Shown: positions 1-4,630, counted from the first letter of the stretch. The stretch is DNA of 8,636 nucleotides from an uncultured Lachnospiraceae bacterium (GCA_945643825.1 CALZEZ010000040.1:1-8636), one strand, 5' to 3'. Numbers and translations: made by a program. Notes: generated by a model from the sequence alone, not told the origin.

Positions 1-2
1 CA

Positions 3-326
3 AAATGCAAGAATTGCACCAACCTATATAATCTGTCTGATGAAAATGATGTGATTGTAAGAAAGTGGTGTCCGAAAATAAGTGATAGCCCTGATGTAGA
101 AGCAGAAAGAAAGTGCGGGTATTACAAGTGTATGACGCAAGGAGAACGTATCAGATCCATGAGGGATGAGGAACTGGCAGAGATTATTCTGTGTCCATAT
201 GATACAGCAGGAAAGCCAGCACACATTATGCCGTGTGTCAGAGACGGTAATATTCAGGAGCTGGTATCTCCGGAATACTGTAAAAAATGCATGATGGACT
301 GGCTACAGTCAGAAGTGGAGGAATAG
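3..326 (+). CDS. Cysteine-rich phage protein, 5' end cut by window edge
   Basis: The frame is open from the first bases, so the gene probably starts outside the window. A GTG at 51 could begin a 91-aa form, but the codons before it read K-C-K-N-C, a CxxC pair that belongs with the later cysteines, and no ribosome binding site precedes 51. The visible 107 residues hold nine cysteines: 2, 5, 23, 38, 43, 64, 78, 93 and 96. Two modules can be seen. Residues 1-43 are a CxxC-type zinc-binding-like segment. Residues 48-107 (RIRSMRDEELAE, then cysteines ending in CKKCMMDWL) resemble a short module common in small proteins of Firmicutes phages; that likeness is from memory. Metal binding is inferred and the function is unknown. 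The stop directly abuts the ATG at 327, so the two genes are probably translationally coupled. Confidence 0.75.
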   Translation, partial: KCKNCTNLYNLSDENDVIVRKWCPKISDSPDVEAERKCGYYKCMTQGERIRSMRDEELAEIILCPYDTAGKPAHIMPCVRDGNIQELVSPEYCKKCMMDWLQSEVEE

Positions 327-875
327 ATGGATATCGGAATCAGGAACGCAAACAGAGATATAGACAGAGAACTGACAAAGAATATAAACATTGTTTATCC
401 AGCAGTCGCATATGTCCTGTGGACAGGATACGGATGGAGAAAGCTTAGGATAACAAGGTTCTTCGACGTATCCAGGGAAGTATGGCAGGAATGCGCGGAA
501 GCTGGAGTTGAGAAGTCAATGCTTTCCATGCTTGAGGACGAAACTGGAATAGAGATAAAAATGCCTGGAATGAAATCTTTTCATGAGTATGCGTATCTCG
601 ATGCTGACGCATGGGACAGGAAGACTCCTACACGTCAACAGATTTTGTACATACGTCAGCAGCAGAAGAAATGGATTCCGGCAATGCTGCTTGCAAATAT
701 CTGCCTTGCACTTAAGAGGAGAGAGCACTGGGGACCGGACAGGATATCGGCTCTCGTCGGAAGCATTGAGGAACTGAGGGGAATGTACGGTATGGACATA
801 AAGAGATACGCATGGCTTCTGAAGGAACATACAGATTTTGAAGAAAATGAAATCAGGAGATTTGCAGTAAATTAA
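327..875 (+). CDS. Phage protein of unknown function, predicted helical, 182 aa
   Basis: The ATG follows the previous stop with no gap, and GTGGAGG at 315-321 is a good ribosome binding site. The protein has no signal peptide and no clear membrane segment. It looks largely helical and charged. Residues 28-53 and 126-151 align without gaps at an offset of 98 residues (L31/L129, W37/W135, R41/R139, I42/I140, E51/E149), so it may be a degenerate tandem duplication of one helical unit. Both units share an aromatic-Gly-rich turn followed by a basic helix (GYGWRKLRI and HWGPDRIS), which I associate from memory with uncharacterised proteins near the end of the early region of Firmicutes phages. I do not recognise a named family. 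Base composition is uneven; one 60-base block (721-780) reaches 60% GC. Confidence 0.8.
   Translation: MDIGIRNANRDIDRELTKNINIVYPAVAYVLWTGYGWRKLRITRFFDVSREVWQECAEAGVEKSMLSMLEDETGIEIKMPGMKSFHEYAYLDADAWDRKTPTRQQILYIRQQQKKWIPAMLLANICLALKRREHWGPDRISALVGSIEELRGMYGMDIKRYAWLLKEHTDFEENEIRRFAVN
418..433 (+). repeat. 16-bp exact direct repeat, copy 1
   Basis: TGTGGACAGGATACGG lies inside the 182-aa gene and recurs exactly at 2501-2516 in the recombinase gene. The two copies are read in different frames, so protein homology does not explain the match. Confidence 0.7.
737..750 (+). repeat. Related shorter copy of the repeat
   Basis: GGACAGGATATCGG shares its first ten bases with the 16-bp repeat and ends in the same CGG after one extra T. 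Confidence 0.5.
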
Positions 876-901
876 CATTTATTGAAAAGAGGAATTATAA
901 C

Positions 902-1060
902 ATGGTTGAAAAAGACGAAATGAGAAGTTGTATCCAGGAGTGGATGGCGCAAGCATTAGACATTGAAGATTTGGCAAAAATCTATGCGACTATTATAAGC
1001 GAAACGGATAAGCAATTATCCTATATGAGCGAGCAGTTAGCACATAAACTACATGATTAA
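902..1060 (+). CDS. Small hypothetical protein, 52 aa
   Basis: This short frame starts at ATG 902 and ends with TAA at 1058-1060. AAAAGAGGA at 885-893 is a strong ribosome binding site about 8 bases before the start. The gene sits neatly between its neighbours, with 26 bases before it and 27 after it, like a member of the same operon. The protein (MVEKDEMRSCIQEW... ending HKLHD) looks amphipathic and helical, with one cysteine at residue 10 and no signal peptide, membrane segment or recognisable motif. I cannot assign a function. The ribosome binding site, the spacing and the lack of any competing frame are the reasons to call it a gene. Confidence 0.65.
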   Translation: MVEKDEMRSCIQEWMAQALDIEDLAKIYATIISETDKQLSYMSEQLAHKLHD

Positions 1061-1087
1061 ACTGACATTTAGAAAGGTAACGGAAGT

Positions 1088-1522
1088 ATGAAAAATATTA
1101 TATGTGGATTTGCAGGAATTGGTAAAAGTACACTTATGAAAATGAGTGATTGGGTGGATTTAGAAAGTACACCATTTGCAAAAAATTGGGATATTTATTC
1201 AGATGTCGCAATTCATATGGCGAAAAATGGCCATAGAGTAATGCTTTCTTGTCACAAGGAATTAAGAGATATTCTTCTTGAAAAAGGTGCTGATTTTGAG
1301 GTTATTATACCGAGAATCGAGGATAAGAAAGAATATTTGAGACGATATGCAGAACGTGGAAACACAGAACAATTCATTAAGTTGTTTGAAGATAAATGGG
1401 AAGATTTTATAAATGAAATTCTTGCTGATAGTGACAAAATGAATGTTGTAGTGTTGGGAGAAAATGAATATTTAGTTGATTATTTTGAACATGAATATTA
1501 TTCATCATTTGAAGATATTTAG
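1088..1522 (+). CDS. Small P-loop NTPase, nucleotide-kinase-like, 144 aa
   Basis: The N-terminus carries a textbook Walker A motif, GFAGIGKST at residues 7-15, right after a short beta strand (KNIIC). A D-L-E-S-T element at residues 24-28 could be the substrate- or metal-binding acidic site. Residues 49-60 (HRVMLSCHKELR) and 80-102 (PRIEDKKEYLRRYAERGN) follow the pattern of small phage and bacterial P-loop proteins often labelled adenylate-kinase-like or AAA ATPase. At 144 aa it is shorter than a true adenylate kinase and shows no LID domain. I infer a role in nucleotide metabolism or nucleotide-dependent signalling; the substrate is unknown. AGAAAGG at 1071-1077 is the likely ribosome binding site. 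Its DNA is much more AT-rich than its neighbours (hand counts of 25-32% GC in 60-base blocks), which hints at a separate origin. Confidence 0.8.
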   Translation: MKNIICGFAGIGKSTLMKMSDWVDLESTPFAKNWDIYSDVAIHMAKNGHRVMLSCHKELRDILLEKGADFEVIIPRIEDKKEYLRRYAERGNTEQFIKLFEDKWEDFINEILADSDKMNVVVLGENEYLVDYFEHEYYSSFEDI

Positions 1523-1554
1523 TCAATTAAACCAAACTTTAGAGGAGGTAGAAA

Positions 1555-1896
1555 GTGAATAAGAAGATAGCTATATTATTTGTTGCTTTATTACTGGGCT
1601 GCAGCTTGTTTGCCTGTGGATATGAATCAACGCAGGAGTATGAGCTATTGACTATACGTAAGTATGTTGATAGAGACGAGAGTGGTGTGTTTACGACAAA
1701 GGTGGATGAAACCACATACATCGAAATCTCATACCAGGCTCCGGATGGAATTAAGACAGTTAAGAATCTCAGTGATAGTTATGTTTATGTATCAGAGGAA
1801 ACAAAGGTTATCGAGAATGAAGGTGATCTGTATCCAAAAGTATATTTGACTGTTGATGATTATAACAAGCTATACGGACTTTCTGGTGTAGATTGA
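1555..1896 (+). CDS. Small secreted lipoprotein, 113 aa
   Basis: Translation starts at GTG 1555, preceded at 6 bases by AGAGGAGG (1541-1548), close to the ideal Firmicutes ribosome binding site. The first residues form a lipoprotein signal peptide: basic MNKK, a hydrophobic stretch IAILFVALLLG, and two possible lipobox cysteines, C16 (LLGC) and C21 (LFAC). Cleavage before C21 would give a 93-residue mature lipoprotein anchored on the outer face of the cell membrane. The mature part looks beta-rich and acidic (for example DETTYIEISYQ, KVYLTVDDYNKLYG), with no recognised domain. Phages carry such lipoproteins next to integrases as lysogenic-conversion or superinfection-exclusion factors, for example Ltp of Streptococcus thermophilus phage TP-J34. 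That role here is inference from position and size only. No clear terminator follows. Confidence 0.8.
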   Translation: MNKKIAILFVALLLGCSLFACGYESTQEYELLTIRKYVDRDESGVFTTKVDETTYIEISYQAPDGIKTVKNLSDSYVYVSEETKVIENEGDLYPKVYLTVDDYNKLYGLSGVD

Positions 1897-1950
1897 TAAA
1901 ACGTCAATACACAAATGATAAAGCCGTTTTTGGAAAATTGAGCATAAAAC

Positions 1951-1986
1951 AGCGGTGCAACGCCGACCAAAGCTAAATGCACCGCT
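1951..1986. repeat. Perfect 9-bp inverted repeat (hairpin) upstream of the recombinase
   Basis: AGCGGTGCA at 1951-1959 is the exact reverse complement of TGCACCGCT at 1978-1986, separated by 18 bases. The stem is GC-rich in an otherwise AT-rich spacer of 152 bases (1897-2048) that holds no gene. On the + strand no T-run follows, so it is not a standard terminator for the lipoprotein gene. Read on the - strand the stem is followed by GTTTTATG, a weak terminator-like tail. It could be a terminator, a leader hairpin affecting recombinase expression, or a protein-binding or recombination-accessory site. Confidence 0.6.
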
Positions 1987-2038
1987 CACCACTTAATGAC
2001 ATTATAGCATTATTGTGATCCTTAAGCAACAGAATTGT

Positions 2039-2044
2039 GGAGGG
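2039..2044 (+). promoter_or_regulatory. Ribosome binding site that sets the recombinase start
   Basis: GGAGGG lies 4 bases before ATG 2049. A GTG at 2037 is in the same frame but overlaps this site and has no ribosome binding site of its own. ATG 2049 is therefore the better start. Confidence 0.75.
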
Positions 2045-2048
2045 TTAC

Positions 2049-3074
2049 ATGATAACAAAAAACGACATTATCAATGAGGTTGTATCGAGCCTGGTATTTA
2101 CTCTGAACAGGGAGCAGCTGGAGCTAGTAAAGTCTACATTTATTGTAAAAATGCAGGGGTATGAAATTCATGAGCTGTGTACGCTTCCATCTACGGAGGT
2201 AAAGGACAACGATTACATATTTAAGCGATTTGCGATTGACATGTTGGCAAAAGGGCTAAAACAAAGCACAATCCAATGTTACATGTATTTTATCAAGCCA
2301 TTCTTTGAAATGACTGGATTGCATTACCGGGACGTATCCTCACAGGATATCATTGACTATATAGCCATTCGTAAGATCAAGCCCAACGCATATGGAAAAA
2401 GTAACAGTCCAACCTATATTTCGAACATCAATAAAACATTATTTATATTCTTCGAGTGGGCTTATCGGAAGCACCACATTGATGTAGATATTATGCGTGA
2501 TGTGGACAGGATACGGTCAAAGCAAAAGAAGAAAGACCGGATCAGCGTGGAGGAAATGGAAGCTTGCCGGGACAATGTGAAGAATGACCGGGAAAGGGCA
2601 TTGCTGGAGTTGATGCTTTCGACCGGGTTAAGAGTTGGAGAAATCGCAAATCTTAAAATCGAAGATATTGATTTTCAAAATCGTAAGGTACATGTCCTGG
2701 AAGGAAAGACGGATAATGCTGAGCGGGATGTGTATCTGACCATAAAGGCCAGGAATGCTTTGAGGAGATATATCAAAGAACGTTGTAGCGGATATGTCTT
2801 CCGACCGACGAGAAATGTGCTTCCGGATGATGAGCCGATCACGAAAGGTTCTATTGAGAAGATAGCAAAGGAAATCGGAAAGAGAGCAGGATGTCATTGC
2901 GCGACAACCGTGCATGTATATCGAAAAACCTTTGCCAGTGAAGAATACAGAAGAACCGGGAATGCAAAATATGTGTCAATTCTTCTGGGACATTCCAGCA
3001 CGGCAGTAACCGAGAAGTATTATCTGGTGGATGACATGAAAGAAATTGAATATCAGGCGCTGTGCGCGTCGTAA
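2049..3074 (+). CDS. Tyrosine recombinase / integrase (XerC/D type)
   Basis: A 341-aa site-specific recombinase that would cut and rejoin DNA through a 3'-phosphotyrosyl link. Counting from ATG 2049, residues about 52-150 form the helical core-binding domain (SAM-like) and residues about 165-330 the catalytic domain. The full catalytic set is visible: Arg195 (TGLRVGE), Lys220 (GKTDNAERD), His289 and Arg292 (HVYRK), His315 (LLGHSS), and Tyr324, nine residues after His315 (TEKYY). The length and intact motifs indicate an active enzyme. A typical temperate-phage integrase lies at the prophage end next to attP, divergent from the lytic genes. This one lies between an early-type module and the packaging operon and points the same way as both. 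It could be the phage integrase in an unusual place, a Xer-like inversion or resolution enzyme, or a remnant of a second element. Confidence 0.9.
   Translation: MITKNDIINEVVSSLVFTLNREQLELVKSTFIVKMQGYEIHELCTLPSTEVKDNDYIFKRFAIDMLAKGLKQSTIQCYMYFIKPFFEMTGLHYRDVSSQDIIDYIAIRKIKPNAYGKSNSPTYISNINKTLFIFFEWAYRKHHIDVDIMRDVDRIRSKQKKKDRISVEEMEACRDNVKNDRERALLELMLSTGLRVGEIANLKIEDIDFQNRKVHVLEGKTDNAERDVYLTIKARNALRRYIKERCSGYVFRPTRNVLPDDEPITKGSIEKIAKEIGKRAGCHCATTVHVYRKTFASEEYRRTGNAKYVSILLGHSSTAVTEKYYLVDDMKEIEYQALCAS
2501..2516 (+). repeat. 16-bp exact direct repeat, copy 2
   Basis: TGTGGACAGGATACGG inside the recombinase gene, 2083 bases from the first copy and in the same orientation. Confidence 0.7.
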
Positions 3075-3089
3075 TTTGAACATTGATAA

Positions 3090-3118
3090 TTGAATATTGC
3101 CGGTTGGAATGGTATAAT
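3090..3118 (+). promoter_or_regulatory. Near-consensus extended -10 promoter
   Basis: TTGAAT (3090-3095) and a perfect TATAAT (3113-3118) are 17 bases apart, the ideal sigma-A spacing. TGG directly before the -10 box makes it an extended -10 (TGnTATAAT). Transcription should begin near 3125, giving a leader of about 24 bases before the zinc-ribbon gene. It lies just downstream of the recombinase stop at 3074. Confidence 0.8.
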
Positions 3119-3133
3119 TTTCGTATCAAATTA

Positions 3134-3140
3134 CGGAGGA
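3134..3140 (+). promoter_or_regulatory. Ribosome binding site that sets the zinc-ribbon start
   Basis: CGGAGGA is 8 bases before ATG 3149. A longer in-frame reading from TTG 3083 would start upstream of the promoter at 3090-3118 and lacks a ribosome binding site, so it is set aside. Confidence 0.75.
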
Positions 3141-3148
3141 ATTGTCAC

Positions 3149-3346
3149 ATGAATTGCTTAAGATGTGGAAATGAAATGAAACATTACAAGTTTAATAGAG
3201 ATTTTGGAATTTATGGAAAAGAATACAATCCAGGATATCATTTGGCAATGAGACAGAATCCACATAATCCACATAGCATTTACGAATGTGAATCGTGCGG
3301 GTATATGGAACTAAGCACAAAAGATTGTGAAGTAGAAGATATTTAG
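3149..3346 (+). CDS. Small zinc-ribbon protein, 65 aa
   Basis: The protein starts MNCLRCGNEM and carries two CxxCG-type knuckles, C3/C6 and C47/C50 (YECESCGYMEL), which together form a zinc ribbon. About 40 residues separate the pairs and include a polar, His- and Pro-rich stretch (NPHNPH, residues 38-43). The C-terminus is acidic (CEVEDI). There is no signal peptide or membrane segment, so it should be cytoplasmic. Zinc ribbons of this size bind nucleic acid or proteins; which applies here cannot be told. The gene has its own near-consensus promoter (3090-3118) and its own terminator (3352-3387), so it is a single-gene unit. That makes it moron-like and probably able to be expressed from a dormant prophage. 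I recall similar uncharacterised proteins in Clostridia but cannot name a family. Confidence 0.8.
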   Translation: MNCLRCGNEMKHYKFNRDFGIYGKEYNPGYHLAMRQNPHNPHSIYECESCGYMELSTKDCEVEDI

Positions 3347-3351
3347 ATTTC

Positions 3352-3387
3352 TACCAACCGTCAATACTCGATGGTTGGTATTTTTTT
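3352..3387 (+). terminator. Strong rho-independent terminator
   Basis: An 11-bp stem pairs 3352-3362 (TACCAACCGTC) with 3370-3380 (GATGGTTGGTA), with one G-T pair and a 7-base loop. Seven T residues follow at 3381-3387. It begins six bases after the zinc-ribbon stop codon. Confidence 0.9.
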
Positions 3388-3405
3388 ATGCAAAATTCCG
3401 GAATG

Positions 3406-3413
3406 AAAGGGGG
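3406..3413 (+). promoter_or_regulatory. Ribosome binding site that selects a TTG start
   Basis: AAAGGGGG lies 7 bases before TTG 3421. The in-frame ATG at 3388 directly follows the terminator T-run and has no ribosome binding site, so the TTG is preferred. Confidence 0.65.
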
Positions 3414-3420
3414 AATTATA

Positions 3421-3669
3421 TTGGATGAGAAAGAAGTATATGATATTTGTATGGGAATTGACAGCTTTATTGCTGACCTCCTGACTGAATCAATCGTTCG
3501 TGGAACGTCATACGACATGCTGGAAGCTCACTATGGTATTATCCCGATAAGCCGGAGAAGCTTCTATCGTAGACGACGAACAGCACTGAGATTGATTCGT
3601 CAGCGAGAGATGAAATATACAGAAGAAAAGAATGGACAGTTTGCGATGATATTTGAAAGAGAGGGATGA
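3421..3669 (+). CDS. Small HTH-like protein, candidate late-gene regulator, 82 aa
   Basis: Read from TTG 3421 the protein begins MDEKEVYDICMG. Its second half, GTSYDMLEAHYGIIPISRRSFYRRRRTALRLI, looks like a helix-turn-helix: a short helix, a turn at IPISR, then a strongly basic recognition-type helix (SFYRRRRTALRLI). This layout recalls the C-terminal part of small phage regulators such as ArpU/RinA-type proteins, which sit just before terminase genes and switch on late transcription. The likeness is by pattern and position, not by a confirmed family match. The gene lies between two rho-independent terminators and I see no promoter directly before it, so it may depend on read-through from the promoter at 3090-3118. 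Its stop codon lies in the loop of the second terminator. The rare TTG start may keep its level low. Confidence 0.7.
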   Translation: MDEKEVYDICMGIDSFIADLLTESIVRGTSYDMLEAHYGIIPISRRSFYRRRRTALRLIRQREMKYTEEKNGQFAMIFEREG

Positions 3670-3684
3670 AAACCTCTCTTTTTT
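3656..3684 (+). terminator. Rho-independent terminator overlapping a gene end
   Basis: A 9-bp stem pairs 3656-3664 (AAAGAGAGG) with 3673-3681 (CCTCTCTTT), with an 8-base loop that contains the TGA stop of the preceding gene. The T-run continues to 3684. It would stop transcription just before the packaging operon. Confidence 0.85.
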
Positions 3685-3718
3685 ATTGAAACTTGGCACA
3701 AATAAGATTATTAGCTAC

Positions 3719-3745
3719 TTTACAATAATGGTATGAGGTTATAAA
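3719..3745 (+). promoter_or_regulatory. Probable promoter of the packaging operon
   Basis: TTTACA (3719-3724; 5 of 6 bases of the -35 consensus) and TATAAA (3740-3745; 5 of 6 of the -10) are 15 bases apart, shorter than ideal. A terminator lies just upstream and terS just downstream, so a promoter is expected here. The poor spacing suggests it may need an activator. Confidence 0.45.
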
Positions 3746-3754
3746 TATACCATT
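3727..3754. promoter_or_regulatory. Operator-like inverted repeat in the late promoter
   Basis: AATGGTAT (3727-3734) and ATACCATT (3747-3754) are perfect reverse complements 12 bases apart, flanking the putative -10 box. The centres are 20 bases apart, about two helical turns, as expected for a dimeric regulator. It could also form a hairpin at the RNA start. The 8-mer AATGGTAT also occurs at 3108-3115, over the extended -10 of the upstream promoter. Confidence 0.5.
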
Positions 3755-3772
3755 TTGAGAGGAAGTGATTAG

Positions 3773-4630
3773 TTGGTAGCGAAAAAAAACCCATTGATAG
3801 ATAAGGCTTATGATTTGTATAAGAGCGGTATGAAGCTTGTTGATATTGCAAGCCAACTGAATTGTTCCTCTGCTACTATTCGAACATGGAAGAATAGGTA
3901 TAAGTGGGATGAAAATGAAAACGAAACGTTTCAAAAAAAAAATGAAACGAAACGAAACGTTTCAAGAAAGAAAACCGTGCTTATAGACGATGGTACAAGG
4001 GAAACATTACAGAACGAAGATCTGACACCGGAACAGCAGATGTTCTGCATCTATTACATCAGAACCTTCAATGCAACACAGAGTTACCAGAAGGCATACG
4101 GATGCAACTACGAATCAGCATTGTGCGCCGGCCCTAGATTGTTGGGAAATGTTAGAGTTAAGGCAGAAATAGAGCGACTCAGGGAAATCAAGCGTCAGCA
4201 GATAGTCGCTGGAACAGATGATATTGTGGAATTACAGATGCGCATTGCGTTTGCAGATATTGGCAACTATATGTCATTCGGGCAAAAAGAAATCGAGGAT
4301 TCAGAGACTGGCATTGAGTATATGGTAAACACAGTAGATTTAAAAGAATCGAAGAATGTGGATACACAGATTATACAAGAAGTGAAACAGGGAAGAGATG
4401 GAGTATCTATTAAGCTGGCAGACAGGCAGAAAGCGATTGACTGGCTGACAAGGTACTTTGAAATGAATCCTACAGATAGGCATCGGAAAGAATTTGACAA
4501 GCGAAAACTTGATCTGGAACTGCTTAAACTGGAGATGCATACCAAAGAGAGTGCAGATAATACGCCAGAGCAGGATAACTTTCTGGATGCCCTAAATGCA
4601 TCGGCGCAGGAAGTGTGGTCGGATGGTTGA
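3773..4630 (+). CDS. terS: Phage terminase small subunit
   Basis: This 285-aa protein recognises phage DNA and hands it to the large subunit for packaging. The start is TTG 3773 behind AGAGGAAG (3758-3765). Residues 1-45 are a helix-turn-helix (DKAYDLYKSGMKLVDIASQLN, then SSATIRTWKNRYKW) of the kind found at the front of PBSX-type small subunits. Residues 47-68 are a polar linker with a repeated NET motif. Residues 84-175 match the Terminase_2 pattern (LTPEQQMFCIYYIRTFNATQ, AYGCN, LLGNVRVKAEIERL, DIVELQMRIAFADIGNY). The C-terminal part has a charged helix (about 236-258) that may serve in oligomerisation or contact with TerL. The last 8 bases overlap terL, so the two are translationally coupled. 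The linker DNA carries palindromic repeats (3923-3963), a possible pac site, and a run of ten A that could allow slippage. Confidence 0.92.
   Translation: MVAKKNPLIDKAYDLYKSGMKLVDIASQLNCSSATIRTWKNRYKWDENENETFQKKNETKRNVSRKKTVLIDDGTRETLQNEDLTPEQQMFCIYYIRTFNATQSYQKAYGCNYESALCAGPRLLGNVRVKAEIERLREIKRQQIVAGTDDIVELQMRIAFADIGNYMSFGQKEIEDSETGIEYMVNTVDLKESKNVDTQIIQEVKQGRDGVSIKLADRQKAIDWLTRYFEMNPTDRHRKEFDKRKLDLELLKLEMHTKESADNTPEQDNFLDALNASAQEVWSDG
3923..3963. repeat. Palindromic GAAACGTTTC repeats inside terS, candidate pac site
   Basis: The perfect 10-bp palindrome GAAACGTTTC occurs at 3923-3932 and again at 3954-3963, 31 bases apart, about three helical turns. Two further GAAAC units at 3944 and 3949 run straight into the second copy, and an A-tract lies between. 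Headful phages such as SPP1 and P22 have their packaging start sites in or next to the small terminase gene, which TerS binds. The site role here is inference. Confidence 0.5.
3933..3942 (+). repeat. Run of ten A in the terS reading frame
   Basis: The in-frame reading is CAA AAA AAA AAT. A one-base backward slip would meet TGA at once and yield a protein of about 57 residues made of the HTH domain alone. A one-base forward slip runs about 14 codons to a TAG. Confidence 0.6.
4608..4613 (+). promoter_or_regulatory. Ribosome binding site that sets the terL start
   Basis: AGGAAG ends 9 bases before ATG 4623, within the 3' end of terS. An in-frame ATG at 4596 would add nine residues but has no ribosome binding site. 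Confidence 0.65.

Noticed and set aside
51..326. GTG at 51 as the true start of the first gene
   Set aside because: The frame is open upstream and encodes a CxxC pair fitting the later cysteines, and no ribosome binding site precedes 51.
516..878. 120-aa open frame on the - strand
   Set aside because: It lies fully opposite a well-supported gene, lacks a convincing ribosome binding site and has a composition like an antisense shadow.
1951..1986. + strand rho-independent terminator for the lipoprotein gene
   Set aside because: The bases after the stem (CACCACTTAAT) hold no T-run.
1990..2036. Promoter for the recombinase (TATAGC near 2004)
   Set aside because: No matching -35 at a proper distance, so I do not call it.
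2037..2048. GTG 2037 as the recombinase start
   Set aside because: It overlaps the ribosome binding site GGAGGG, which serves ATG 2049 well.
3083..3148. N-terminal extension of the zinc-ribbon protein from TTG 3083
   Set aside because: It would start upstream of the strong promoter at 3090-3118; ATG 3149 has a good ribosome binding site and starts directly with the first zinc knuckle.
3388..3420. ATG 3388 as the start of the 82-aa HTH-like gene
   Set aside because: It directly follows the terminator T-run with no ribosome binding site; TTG 3421 has AAAGGGGG at good spacing.
3923..3963. CRISPR-like reading of the GAAAC repeats
   Set aside because: The units are short and palindromic, lie inside terS, and there are no regular spacers.
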